A DNA stretch of 64,000 nt from contig NZ_JAUOZU010000007.1 in NCBI RefSeq assembly GCF_030551875.1, positions 1 to 64,000 of the forward strand, in the 5' to 3' direction. How positions within the stretch are numbered: the first letter of the stretch is position 1; each line of letters opens with the position of its first letter. The translations under genes and the position numbers were made by a program. Source of the stretch: Fluviirhizobium alvei. GTDB lineage: Bacteria > Pseudomonadota > Alphaproteobacteria > Rhizobiales > Rhizobiaceae. The notes beneath the pieces were generated by a model. It made no database searches, was not told the origin of the DNA, and saw only the letters and a list, made by a program, of their open reading frames with translations. Positions 8,839-17,745 of this stretch are shown in pieces.

Positions 8839-10815
8839 TCAATGTCCGGTCGCAGGCCCCTTGATGCGGCCGGACATGACGCCGAAACCGTCGATCAGCG
8901 CTTCGAGCTTGTCGAGCCGGACCGCCTCGATCTGCACCTCGTTGAGCGCCAGCATCAATTGCTCCACCTCGGCCTCGTCGCCCCGCTCGGTCGCGTCAGC
9001 AATGGCCCGCTCGAGCTCATGCTTCTGGCGTGTAAGGGCGCGGGCGCGATTGTGGAGGGCCAGCGCCTGCTGATAGGCTTCCCGCGCATCCTCCATCGCC
9101 GCCTGTTCGGTTGCCGTCCAGAGGCGGGCAAAGCGGATCTGCTTTTCGAGGGCCTGCAACAGGTTCTCGAACCCCTGCACCTCGAGCGCATGCATGAGTT
9201 CGTCGCGCGTCAGGCCCGGACCCGAGGCTGCGGCAACCCCCATCACCGTCTGCCAGAAGCGCTGCATGTCGCGGTTCTCGAACTCGATCAGGGCGATTTC
9301 GTCATAATCCTCGAAGAACAGTTGCGGATGATTGACGATGGTCAGCGCCAGAACGCTCTCGCGGAGCGAGGCCGCCGAGCGATAACCGCTGACGAGACCC
9401 GATTTCGCCAGCTTGTCAGAGACCGGCGCCAGCCGGCTGCCGGGCCGCTGCCCCCCCTTGTTGCCGCTGCGTCCCCCATCGCGAGCGCGACCACCACCGG
9501 TCGGCTGGCCGTTCTGGGTCGGCTTCTGGAAAAAGGCATAGCAGCGGTCACGCATATCCTGCTGGTAATGGCGGCGGACGTTTTCGTCGGCAATCACCTG
9601 CGTAACGGTTTTCAGCCGCGCCTCAAGCTCGGCCCGCCGTTCCGGCGTCTCGTAGGTGGTGCCGGAGGTTTCGCGCAGCCAGACCATGTCGGCGAGCGGG
9701 CGCGCATCCGCGATCACCCGGTCGAACGGCGCCCGTCCCTCGATCTTCACGAGATCGTCGGGATCCTTGCCGTCCGGCAGCAGCGCGATCTTGAGCGAAT
9801 AGCCGGGCTTCAGATGCGGTAGCGCCAGATCCACCGCCCGTGAAGCGGCACGAAAACCGGCACCATCGCCATCGAAGCAGAGCACCGGCACCGGCGTCAT
9901 CTTCCAGAGAAGCGCCAGCTGGTTCTCAGTCAGCGCCGTCCCGAGCGGTGCCACCGCATTTTCGATTCCCGCCTGATGGAGCGCGATCACATCCATATAG
10001 CCTTCGACCGCGATCACCGTACCCGCACCATCCGCACCCTGAATGGCCTTGCGGGCACGCGAGAAATTGAAAAGCACATGGCCTTTCTGGAACAGTTCGG
10101 TCTCGTTCGAATTGAGATATTTCGCAGGCGCATCGGGATTGAGGGCGCGGCCGCCAAAGGCAATCACCTTGTCGCGCGACGACAGGATCGGGAACATGAT
10201 CCGGTCGCGAAAACGGTCATAGGAAACGGGAATGTCGGGCCCGTGCACGACGAGGCCGCAGGCCTCGATCTGATCCTTCGCCACCCCGCGGGAGGCGAGA
10301 TATTCCTTGAGCGCGTTGCGGCTGTCGGGTGAATAGCCAAGCCGGAAGGTTTCGATCGTGCGACCGGATAGTCCGCGCTCCCTCAGATAGGCACGCGCTT
10401 TCGCCCCGGAAGCCGTCTGCAACTGGTCCTGGAAAAAGGACGTGGCCAGTTCCATGACATCAAAGAGGTTATGACGTTCGCGCTCACGCCGCTCCGCTTC
10501 GGGATCCGGCTGCGGCAGTGCGACGCCGGCAATGTCGGCCACCTGCTGAACCGCTTCGGCAAAATTCATGCCGTCCAGTTCCATCAGGAACCGGAAATGA
10601 TCACCGGTGACACCGCAACCGAAACAATGGTAGCGGCCCTTGCGATCCTCGCAGTGAAAGCTCGGCGTCTTTTCGCCATGGAACGGGCAGCAGGCCCAGA
10701 AATCGCCCCGCCCGGGATTGGATTTCTTGCGATCCCAGGTCACACGCCGACCGATCACGTCCGATATCGAAACGCGGTCTCTGAGTTCGTCCAGGAAATT
10801 GTTTGAAAAACGCAT
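8839..10815 (-). CDS. dnaG: DNA primase
   Basis: Synthesises RNA primers at the replication fork with DnaB helicase. The 658-residue protein has the three expected parts: an N-terminal CHC2 zinc finger (C43, H46, C64, C67), the RNA-polymerase core with a TOPRIM fold (EGYMD near residue 260, CFDGDGAG near 310), and a C-terminal helicase-interaction region. A G/R-rich linker (GGGRARDGGRSGNKGG) joins core to tail. The start is placed at MRFSNNFLDELRD because GAGGTGA precedes it and rhizobial primases begin this way; an in-frame start 16 codons earlier is unlikely. In many Rhizobiaceae dnaG is directly followed by rpoD, which is not the case here. Confidence 0.96.
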   Translation of the reverse strand: MRFSNNFLDELRDRVSISDVIGRRVTWDRKKSNPGRGDFWACCPFHGEKTPSFHCEDRKGRYHCFGCGVTGDHFRFLMELDGMNFAEAVQQVADIAGVALPQPDPEAERRERERHNLFDVMELATSFFQDQLQTASGAKARAYLRERGLSGRTIETFRLGYSPDSRNALKEYLASRGVAKDQIEACGLVVHGPDIPVSYDRFRDRIMFPILSSRDKVIAFGGRALNPDAPAKYLNSNETELFQKGHVLFNFSRARKAIQGADGAGTVIAVEGYMDVIALHQAGIENAVAPLGTALTENQLALLWKMTPVPVLCFDGDGAGFRAASRAVDLALPHLKPGYSLKIALLPDGKDPDDLVKIEGRAPFDRVIADARPLADMVWLRETSGTTYETPERRAELEARLKTVTQVIADENVRRHYQQDMRDRCYAFFQKPTQNGQPTGGGRARDGGRSGNKGGQRPGSRLAPVSDKLAKSGLVSGYRSAASLRESVLALTIVNHPQLFFEDYDEIALIEFENRDMQRFWQTVMGVAAASGPGLTRDELMHALEVQGFENLLQALEKQIRFARLWTATEQAAMEDAREAYQQALALHNRARALTRQKHELERAIADATERGDEAEVEQLMLALNEVQIEAVRLDKLEALIDGFGVMSGRIKGPATGH

Positions 10816-10969
10816 GCTCACCTCGGTCGAGGTCATATAACCACTGTTGGCCGCCACCGCCAATCATACTCGTCCGCCCACAGATATTCACAGGGGATGC
10901 GTCGATTGACAGCCATGGATCTCTATTTTATTGATCGACCAACCAATTATTTCAGGGAGGAAATCGATC

Positions 10970-11584
10970 ATGGGTCAAAGAAGCCTCAGGCGCATCGTCA
11001 CCGGCCATGACGAAACCGGCAAGGCGATCGTTCTTTCGGATGGCGAACCGCCGATGATCATCCGCAATCCGATGCAGGAGGGCCTCGCCTTCTACGAGGT
11101 CTGGAACACCCATCCGACACCTTGCCTCGTCACCGCCACCTGCGAGGAGCCGACATTCGCCCACAAGGGTGTGACCGCGCCGCCTGCCGGCGGAACCGTG
11201 ATCCGTTTCGTCGATATCCCGCCGGAAGGCCAGAAGGGCCCCGATCTCGATGCCGATCAGGCCCGCAAGCTGTTCGAACATGTCGGCCTCGCCGAGAATG
11301 CCGATCATCACATTCCGGGTCGCCATCCGCTCATGCACAGAACGGAATCGGTCGATTACGGCATCTGCATTTCCGGCGAAATCGTGCTGCTGCTCGATGA
11401 TTCGGAAGTGGTGCTGAAGCCGGGTGATGTGGTGGTGCAGCGCGGGACGATCCATGCCTGGACCAATCGCACCAACACGATTGCCCGCATGGCCTTCATT
11501 CTGACGGACGGGACCTGGGATCCGGCTCTGAAGACCGCGTTCGAGGCGCATGACGAGCGCCTGAAGGCTGCGCACGCGCTTTAG
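10970..11584 (+). CDS. Cupin domain-containing protein
   Basis: Single-domain cupin of 204 residues. The second half shows the two cupin motifs: ESVDYGICISGEIVLLLDD and LKPGDVVVQRGTIHAWTN, whose H near residue 172 would be a metal ligand; the first motif is degenerate. The N-terminal half (RRIVTGHDETGKAI) is the one seen in bacterial cupins often annotated near aromatic or sugar-acid catabolism; no enzyme activity can be claimed. A near-perfect AGGGAGGA precedes the ATG. Upstream is TTGACA (10906-10911) and an AT-rich TATTTTATTGA at a somewhat loose spacing, a plausible promoter divergent from dnaG. A RIME-like repeat follows the gene. Confidence 0.85.
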   Translation: MGQRSLRRIVTGHDETGKAIVLSDGEPPMIIRNPMQEGLAFYEVWNTHPTPCLVTATCEEPTFAHKGVTAPPAGGTVIRFVDIPPEGQKGPDLDADQARKLFEHVGLAENADHHIPGRHPLMHRTESVDYGICISGEIVLLLDDSEVVLKPGDVVVQRGTIHAWTNRTNTIARMAFILTDGTWDPALKTAFEAHDERLKAAHAL

Positions 11585-11642
11585 CAAGCCGCTGAAAACT
11601 GCCCGCCATAAGGCTTGTGACGAGGATAGAGCTCGGTGGCCT

Positions 11643-11767
11643 CTTCTCCCCGGCGGGGAGAAGGTGGCGCGATAGCGCCGGATGAGGGGGATTGCGGCGA
11701 TGTAACAGTTGGATGGGAGGGCTCCCCCTCATCTGTCCTTCGGACATCTTCTCCCCGAAGGGAGAAG
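11643..11767. repeat. RIME-type mosaic palindromic repeat
   Basis: A symmetric set of nested inverted repeats: CTTCTCCCC/GGGGAGAAG (11643-11663), GGCGC-GATA-GCGCC (11666-11679), a long-range pair GATGAGGGGG (11681-11690) with CCCCCTCATC (11724-11733), TGTCC-TTC-GGACA (11734-11746) and CTTCTCCC/GGGAGAAG (11748-11767). This architecture and sequence match the intergenic mosaic elements (RIME) known only from Rhizobiaceae. It sits between the convergent cupin and YqeY genes and could also end transcription from both sides. Confidence 0.8.
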
Positions 11768-11878
11768 CGACAGCGTCGCATTAGCTCCTGCCAAACCAGC
11801 CCATCGCCCGGGTTTCCAGCCACCAACTGAATGGTGTTCGCAGCGGACGGTCCGGCGCTTTCGCGCCGGCCCCTTTCA

Positions 11879-12328
11879 TCAGGACAGAAGCGTCTTGACC
11901 TGGCCCGATGCCTTGGAGAAATCCAGCTGGCCCGGATAGCGTTCCTTGAGCAGTGCCATGCACTTGCCCATGTCCTTGATCGAGCTCGCACCGGTTTCGG
12001 CGATGATGCCCTTTATGATTGCGATCACTTCATCTTCCGAGAGTTGCTTCGGCATGAACTCGGAAATGATGGCAATTTCGGCGCGCTCGTTGTCCGCCAG
12101 CTCGGGCCGGCCACCCTCGACATACATCTTGGCCGATTCCTCGCGCTGTTTGACCAGCTTCGAAAGAAGGGCGGCAATATCGCCGTCCGTCGTTTCCGGA
12201 TTGGGCTTGGTGCGATTGGCGATTTCAAGATCCTTGATGGCCGACTGGACCATGCGGATGGTGGTCATCCGACGGCTGTCCTTGGCCTTCATTGCCTCCT
12301 TGAGAGCACTCATCAATTTTTCGCGCAT
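11879..12328 (-). CDS. GatB/YqeY domain-containing protein
   Basis: 149-residue all-helical protein of the YqeY family, which shares the tRNA-binding tail domain of the GatB amidotransferase subunit. The start MREKLMSALKEAMKAKD, the central ADNERAEIAIISEFMPKQLSEDE and the end GQVKTLLS follow the family throughout, at the family's usual length. AGGAGAAT precedes the ATG. The gene is divergent from carA with 260 bases between the two starts; rhizobial genomes commonly keep YqeY beside carA and dnaG. Its exact role is not established; interaction with tRNA is the usual suggestion. Confidence 0.92.
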   Translation of the reverse strand: MREKLMSALKEAMKAKDSRRMTTIRMVQSAIKDLEIANRTKPNPETTDGDIAALLSKLVKQREESAKMYVEGGRPELADNERAEIAIISEFMPKQLSEDEVIAIIKGIIAETGASSIKDMGKCMALLKERYPGQLDFSKASGQVKTLLS

Positions 12329-12588
12329 GTCGAAATTCTCCTAGACTGTGACCGCGCTTATGACCCCTCGCCCGCAGAAATGCAATCCACCGGCGTAACA
12401 CCTTGATCCGGAAGCACTTTATTAATCGGGGAAAAACCCGGTCGGGATTGACCTATCAGCTTCTCTTCACTATTTTCCCGCTCCTAGCACAAAGTTTGAT
12501 AAACGTTGACGCGGCGGGCCACAATCCGCGCGCAATTCGACGCGACAGCAAGGCCTTGATCCTCCCTCAAGCGCCGGAACGGAGCACC

Positions 12589-13794
12589 ATGAGCACGACC
12601 CCAGCCTGGACCAAAGAAAAGCCCACCGCCCTTCTCGTTCTTGCCGATGGCACTGTCATCGAAGGCAAGGGCATTGGCGCCACGGGCCGAACCCAGGCGG
12701 AGGTCTGCTTCAACACGGCGTTGACCGGCTATGAGGAAATCCTCACCGATCCCTCCTATCTCGGCCAGATCGTCACCTTCACCTTCCCGCATATCGGCAA
12801 TATCGGCACCAACAACGAAGATATCGAAGACCTGACACCCGCCGCCCGCCATGGCGCCGTCGGCGTCATCTTCAAAGCCGACATTACCGATCCGTCCAAC
12901 TATCGCTCGCTCCAGCATCTTGATGCCTGGCTGAAGGCCCGCGGCATCATCGGCATGTGCGGCATCGACACCCGCGCGCTCACCGCCTGGATCCGCGAAA
13001 ACGGCGCGCCGAACGCGGTCATCGCCCATGATCCGGTCGGCGTCTTCGATATCGAGACGCTGAAGAAGGAAGCCGCCGCCTGGTCCGGCCTCGTCGGCCT
13101 CGATCTCGCCAAGGTCGCCACATCCGGTCAGACCTCGACCTGGGACGAGAAGCCCTGGGTCTGGAACGAGGGCTATTCGACGCTCGGCGCTTCGGATGCA
13201 CGCTATCACGTCGTCTGCCTCGATTACGGCGTCAAGCGCAACATCCTGCGCCTGTTTGCCGGACTGGACTGCAAGGTCACGGTGATGCCCGCCCGCACGA
13301 CGGCCGAAGACGTGCTCGCCCACAAGCCGGACGGCATTTTCCTGTCGAACGGTCCGGGAGATCCGGCCGCAACCGGCGAATATGCCGTGCCGGAAATCCG
13401 CAAGCTGATCGAAACCGGTATCCCGGTGTTCGGCATCTGCCTCGGTCACCAGATGCTTGGCCTCGCCCTCGGTGCCAAGACCGAGAAGATGCATCAGGGC
13501 CATCATGGCGCCAACCATCCGGTGAAGGACCACACGACCGGCAAGGTCGAGATCGTTTCGATGAACCACGGCTTTGCGGTCGACTCCAAGTCGCTGCCGG
13601 TCGGTGTCGAGGAAACGCACGTATCGCTGTTTGACGGCTCGAACTGCGGCCTGCGCATGGTCGGCAAGCCGGTCTTCTCCGTGCAGCATCATCCGGAAGC
13701 ATCGCCCGGTCCGCAGGACAGCCATTATCTCTTCCGCCGGTTCCTGAACCTGATCAAGGAACGTAACGGCGAGCCGGCTTTGGCCGAGCGCTGA
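12589..13794 (+). CDS. carA: Carbamoyl-phosphate synthase small (glutaminase) subunit
   Basis: Hydrolyses glutamine and feeds ammonia to CarB for carbamoyl phosphate, the precursor of arginine and pyrimidines. At 401 residues it has the normal length. The N-terminal half holds the CarA-specific domain (FNTALTGYEEILTDPSY, GIDTRALTAWIRENG); the C-terminal class-I glutamine amidotransferase domain has the nucleophile Cys284 in FGICLGHQ and the His/Glu of QHHPEASPGP. The start MSTTPAW is preceded by GGAG; an open frame upstream lacks a ribosome site. The large subunit gene is 8 kb away at 22097 with unrelated genes between, as is usual in rhizobia. Confidence 0.97.
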   Translation: MSTTPAWTKEKPTALLVLADGTVIEGKGIGATGRTQAEVCFNTALTGYEEILTDPSYLGQIVTFTFPHIGNIGTNNEDIEDLTPAARHGAVGVIFKADITDPSNYRSLQHLDAWLKARGIIGMCGIDTRALTAWIRENGAPNAVIAHDPVGVFDIETLKKEAAAWSGLVGLDLAKVATSGQTSTWDEKPWVWNEGYSTLGASDARYHVVCLDYGVKRNILRLFAGLDCKVTVMPARTTAEDVLAHKPDGIFLSNGPGDPAATGEYAVPEIRKLIETGIPVFGICLGHQMLGLALGAKTEKMHQGHHGANHPVKDHTTGKVEIVSMNHGFAVDSKSLPVGVEETHVSLFDGSNCGLRMVGKPVFSVQHHPEASPGPQDSHYLFRRFLNLIKERNGEPALAER

Positions 13795-13802
13795 GACTTA
13801 CG

Positions 13803-13829
13803 AAAATGGCGGGCAGTGCCCGCCATTTT
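13803..13829. terminator. Bidirectional intrinsic terminator between carA and the MATE gene
   Basis: Twelve-base perfect stem AAAATGGCGGGC (13803-13814) / GCCCGCCATTTT (13818-13829) with a 3-base AGT loop. It ends in T-rich arms in both directions, as suits two converging genes. Confidence 0.9.
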
Positions 13830-13839
13830 CATATCTGGA

Positions 13840-15231
13840 TCAGAGTTCCGGCACCGCGCGTCGCGCCAGCAGCGCAAACCGCCAGAGCAACAGAACCGAG
13901 GCGGCTGCCAGGCCGGCCAGGAAACCGATCCAGACGCCGATACCACCGAAACCGAGCGGGAATGCCAGGATATAGGCGAGCGAAAAGCCGATCGCCCAAT
14001 AGGAAATCAGCGCCAGGATCAGCGGGATCGTCGTATCCTTGATGCCGCGCAGCAGGCCATGGCCAATCGCCTGAAGGCCATCCACCAGTTGGAAGATGCC
14101 GGCAATCACCACAAGCGAAGCGGCATAATCGAGCACCGCACCGGAATCCGGCTTCGACGCATCGAGATAGAGGGAAGCGAGTTCGCGCGGGATCAAGGCA
14201 TAGAGCAGTCCGCCAAGCATGGCGCAGCCAGCCGACATCGCCACCACCACCCAGGCTGCCCGGATCATGCCAACCCGGTCGCGAGCGCCCGCGGCGACAC
14301 CGATACGCACAGTGGCCGCCTGTGCAAGCCCGAGCGGGATCATGAAGGCCACTGACGCCCATTGCAGCGCAATCCCATGTGCGGCGAGTTCAATGGTTCC
14401 GATCCAGCCCATCAGAAGCGAGGCGACGGTAAACAGGCTGACTTCCGCCAGGATCGACAGGCCGATCGGCAGGCCGAGCACGAAGACTTCCCGCAGCATA
14501 TGCCAGTCGGCACGCCAGAAACGCACGAAGAGTTCATAGCTGCGCAGGTCAGGCCGCCATTCAATGTAGAGAATGGTCAGGAGAAACCCGACGATATTGA
14601 CGAATAGGGCCACAATCGCCGCCCCGGTCATTCCGAGCGCCGGCAAGCCGAAATGTCCGAGCACCAGCGCATAGGCGCAGATGGCATTGAGAACCAGAAT
14701 GATGATCGTCACATAGAGAATGAAGCTCGCACGGCCGACCGCGCTCAGGAAGGAGCGCAGAACCATGAAACCGAGCGCCGGGATCATGCCCCAGCCGGCA
14801 ATGTTCACATAATGACCGGCAAGAGCCGCCACCTCGGGCTTCTGGCCGGCAGCAATGAGGACGGATTCGGCAAACCAGATCGCCGGCGACAGAATGGCGG
14901 CATAGCCGACGATGACCCAGAGCCCCATGCGCACCGAGCGACGCACCATCACCTTGTCGCCCTGGGCAAAGGCATGTGCCGCCATCGGCACGACTGCGGT
15001 CGCGAAACCCGAGCCGAAAATGAAGACGGTGAAGAAATACTGTCCGGCCAGCACCATGGCCGCAAGTTCGACCGTGCCCAATCGCCCGATAATGAAGATA
15101 TCGGTGACATGGATGCCGAGCTGCGCCAGCTGCGCGCCGATCAGCGGAATGCCGAGCGACAGCGTTTCGCGGACATGGCTCATCCAGCCATTCGTCGATA
15201 CAATGCCATTCGTTTCTATCCGTTCAGCCAC
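13840..15231 (-). CDS. MATE family multidrug efflux transporter
   Basis: Inner-membrane exporter of 463 residues with about 12 transmembrane helices in two MATE halves. The conserved opening SLGIPLIGAQLAQLGIHVTD and the sequence around RLGTVELAAMVLAGQYF are typical of the NorM branch, which extrudes cationic drugs in exchange for Na+ or H+. It uses a GTG start with AGAGGT upstream. The gene converges on carA and is followed upstream, on the same strand, by a second exporter of the MFS type, giving a pair of drug pumps. Its real substrate is unknown. Confidence 0.92.
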   Translation of the reverse strand: MAERIETNGIVSTNGWMSHVRETLSLGIPLIGAQLAQLGIHVTDIFIIGRLGTVELAAMVLAGQYFFTVFIFGSGFATAVVPMAAHAFAQGDKVMVRRSVRMGLWVIVGYAAILSPAIWFAESVLIAAGQKPEVAALAGHYVNIAGWGMIPALGFMVLRSFLSAVGRASFILYVTIIILVLNAICAYALVLGHFGLPALGMTGAAIVALFVNIVGFLLTILYIEWRPDLRSYELFVRFWRADWHMLREVFVLGLPIGLSILAEVSLFTVASLLMGWIGTIELAAHGIALQWASVAFMIPLGLAQAATVRIGVAAGARDRVGMIRAAWVVVAMSAGCAMLGGLLYALIPRELASLYLDASKPDSGAVLDYAASLVVIAGIFQLVDGLQAIGHGLLRGIKDTTIPLILALISYWAIGFSLAYILAFPLGFGGIGVWIGFLAGLAAASVLLLWRFALLARRAVPEL

Positions 15232-15354
15232 GTTCTTACCTCTGATTGAAGGCGTCGCATTTAGTGCAAGTCATGCCGCAAGGCCAGCGACGCCGGGAAA
15301 AATCATAAAAAATTCATGAGTCCCATGGGTTTGAGTGATGGATTGCCCCAAGCC

Positions 15355-16617
15355 CTATTGCGAAACTGCCGGCAAAGTTCGCGGGACCTTGAGGATGAAC
15401 ACCACAAGTGCAATCACCGAGAGAACCGCCGCAAACAGGTAGGGCATGCCCGGCATCTCGAAAACTGCGCCCGGACCGCTGAACCCGCTGAAGAAGCCGG
15501 AGAAGAGGAGCGGACCGATCATCGATGTGATGCTCGACAGGCTGGTCAACGCTCCCTGCAACTCCCCCTGCGCGGAAGATGGTACGCCAGCGGCGGAGAT
15601 CGAGCGCAGCGCGGGATCGGACACGCATTCGATTGAGGCGAGCACGATCACGACGAACACCATCCAGCCTTCGCTGGCGAAGGTGTAACCGAGAAAGCCC
15701 AGAATACAGAAGACAAGACCGATGACCGCGACCCGCCACTCTCCGAAGCGGCGGATCATTCCGGGCAGGACCAGGCCAAGAACAAGGGCAGTAAAGACGC
15801 CATAGATCCCGAGCGAAAAGCCGATCATGCCTTCGCCCCAGCCGTAACGATAGGCGGAGACGAATGACCAGACCACGGGATAGGAGACATGTGCCAGCCA
15901 GAACAGGAACATCACGACGACGATCCAGCCGATGCCCTTGTAGTTGCGCATCTGCCGTAGTGCACCGAGCGGGTTGGCGCGCCGCCAGTCGAATGCACGC
16001 CGGTTGGCCGGATCAAGCGGTTCAGGCAGCAGGAAATAGGCGATCGCAAAATTGGCAAAGGCGATCAGGGCGGCGACGTAAAACGGCACGCGCGGGCCGA
16101 ATTCCCCAAGAAGACCGCCGACAACGGGCCCGAGTGTGAAGCCCACCCCAAAAGAAATGCTGACGAAACCGAAATTTCGAGCCCGGTTCTCGTCGGTCGA
16201 AACGTCGGCGATATAGGCTGCCGCAGTCGCATAGCTGGCTCCAGAAATGCCGGCCAGGACACGACCGACGAAAAGCATCCAGTAGCTTCCCGCCAGCGCG
16301 CAGATGAGGTTGTCGATCGCGAAGGTGAAGACAGAGAAGAGCAGCACCGGTCGTCGGCCAAACCTGTCTGACAGGTTGCCGATCAGGGTTCCGAACAGGA
16401 ATTGCATGGCGGCATAGGAGAGAAACAGCCAGCCTCCCTCGATTGAGGCATGGCTCATGTCTGCCCCGGTCAATTCCTTCAGATAGGCAGGCATGACCGG
16501 CATGATCAGCGCAATACCCATCATATCCATCAACTGGATAACGAAAACGAGCATCAGCCCGCGTCTTGCGCGCTTTTCATCGATCATGACTGCACCGAAA
16601 TTACTCCCGACGGCCAC
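15355..16617 (-). CDS. MFS transporter, TetA/TCR-like drug efflux pump
   Basis: Twelve-helix major facilitator of about 410-420 residues. The loop 2-3 signature GNLSDRFGRRPVLL and the motif GRVLAGISGASYATAAAYIAD after helix 4 are those of the tetracycline-resistance (TCR/Tet) subgroup of proton antiporters. The start is uncertain: the GTG at 16617 has no ribosome site, and the ATG at 16587 (MIDEKRARRG) has GGAG about 16 bases away. Its promoter region carries a TetR-type palindrome in the -35/-10 spacer (see 16642), so it is probably induced by a ligand of a regulator encoded elsewhere; none is adjacent. Confidence 0.88.
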   Translation of the reverse strand: MAVGSNFGAVMIDEKRARRGLMLVFVIQLMDMMGIALIMPVMPAYLKELTGADMSHASIEGGWLFLSYAAMQFLFGTLIGNLSDRFGRRPVLLFSVFTFAIDNLICALAGSYWMLFVGRVLAGISGASYATAAAYIADVSTDENRARNFGFVSISFGVGFTLGPVVGGLLGEFGPRVPFYVAALIAFANFAIAYFLLPEPLDPANRRAFDWRRANPLGALRQMRNYKGIGWIVVVMFLFWLAHVSYPVVWSFVSAYRYGWGEGMIGFSLGIYGVFTALVLGLVLPGMIRRFGEWRVAVIGLVFCILGFLGYTFASEGWMVFVVIVLASIECVSDPALRSISAAGVPSSAQGELQGALTSLSSITSMIGPLLFSGFFSGFSGPGAVFEMPGMPYLFAAVLSVIALVVFILKVPRTLPAVSQ

Positions 16618-16641
16618 CGCGGGAACATATAAGGAACAGCC

Positions 16642-16670
16642 GTTCTATCCGACCGATTGGTCGGAATCAA
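16642..16670 (-). promoter_or_regulatory. Promoter of the MFS pump with a TetR-type operator in the spacer
   Basis: Reading the minus strand: TTGATT (16670-16665), exactly 17 bases, then TAGAAC (16647-16642), a good sigma-70-type pair. The spacer is almost entirely occupied by a palindrome, TCCGACC-GATT-GGTCGGA on the plus strand (16648-16665), the kind of half-site bound by TetR-family repressors. A repressor bound here would directly block RNA polymerase. Confidence 0.65.
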
Positions 16671-16732
16671 GCCGCCCGAGCACGTTTGCGCCCGGGCGGT
16701 GCCGAAATGTCACGCATCTGATGGAAATTCGC

Positions 16733-17641
16733 TCAGATATTGCCGCTAAATGTGTCGCAAGCGGTCATTTTGCCGCTTTCGTAGCCGCGTTTGAACCATT
16801 TGGCGCGCTGCGCGGAGGTTCCATGGGTGAAGCTGTCGGGCACCACATAGCCCTGGCTACGCTTCTGGAGCGCATCATCGCCGATCTGGGCCGCCGCATT
16901 GAGCGCCTCATCAAGATCGCCGCGCTCAAGCATGCCCTTCTGGTCGGTAAACTTGCCCCAGATACCGGCAAAGCAATCCGCCTGCAGTTCGACACGGACC
17001 GACATGGCATTGGCTTCGCTTTCGCTCATCGACTGGCGGGCGCGATTGAACTTGGGCAGAACACCGATCAGGTTCTGGACGTGATGGCCCACCTCATGCG
17101 CAATCACATAGGCTTCGGCAAAATCGCCCGAGGCGCCGAACCGGGTCGCCATTTCATTGAAGAAGTCCGTATCGAGATAGACCTTCTCATCGGTCGGGCA
17201 ATAGAAGGGGCCGGTCGCCGCACTGGCCGTGCCGCAGGGCGATGAGGTGGAGCCGGAGAACATCACCAGCTTCGGCTCCCGATAGGACTTTCCGGCAGCC
17301 GAGAAGATGCCGCTCCAGGTTTCCTCGGTTTCCGCCAGCATGGTCGCTACGAAAGCCTTCATCTCGTCATTCGCGCCGGGACGCGCATTGCTGGTCGTCT
17401 GCTCGCCCTGATCATAGCCGGAGGGCGAACCGCCATTCATCAGCGACGTCACATCGACGCCCATCATCTGCAAAACAACGAAGATCACGATGACGAGAAT
17501 GATCGATCCGATACCGCCCTTGCCGCCGCCGATCGGGATATTGAGGCCGCGGCGACCAAACGGACTGTCTCCCATCGGACCGGGGCTGGAACCGCGCCGG
17601 TCCTCGATATTGTCCGACTGGCGACGCCCCTTCCAATCCAT
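16733..17641 (-). CDS. Neutral zinc metallopeptidase (YpfJ family)
   Basis: 302-residue membrane-anchored protein of the YpfJ/putative neutral zinc metallopeptidase family. Residues ~1-45 are polar and glycine-rich, followed by one transmembrane segment (SIILVIVIFVVLQMMGV) and a long catalytic region facing the periplasm. The zinc motif HEVGHHVQ is intact near residue 178, with YVIAH before it, and a third ligand region follows around NAMSVRVELQADCFAG. The ATG has AGGGAG upstream. It stands as a single gene. Natural substrates of this family are not known. Confidence 0.9.
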   Translation of the reverse strand: MDWKGRRQSDNIEDRRGSSPGPMGDSPFGRRGLNIPIGGGKGGIGSIILVIVIFVVLQMMGVDVTSLMNGGSPSGYDQGEQTTSNARPGANDEMKAFVATMLAETEETWSGIFSAAGKSYREPKLVMFSGSTSSPCGTASAATGPFYCPTDEKVYLDTDFFNEMATRFGASGDFAEAYVIAHEVGHHVQNLIGVLPKFNRARQSMSESEANAMSVRVELQADCFAGIWGKFTDQKGMLERGDLDEALNAAAQIGDDALQKRSQGYVVPDSFTHGTSAQRAKWFKRGYESGKMTACDTFSGNI

Positions 17642-17745
17642 GATCCGCTCCCTTGCATGCTGCCAATGCCGCTATACTTGCAACATCGCTTATGGGAAGA
17701 CAACAGCATAAAGATGGCGGACCTTGGCGACGGGAGTGGCCCGGA

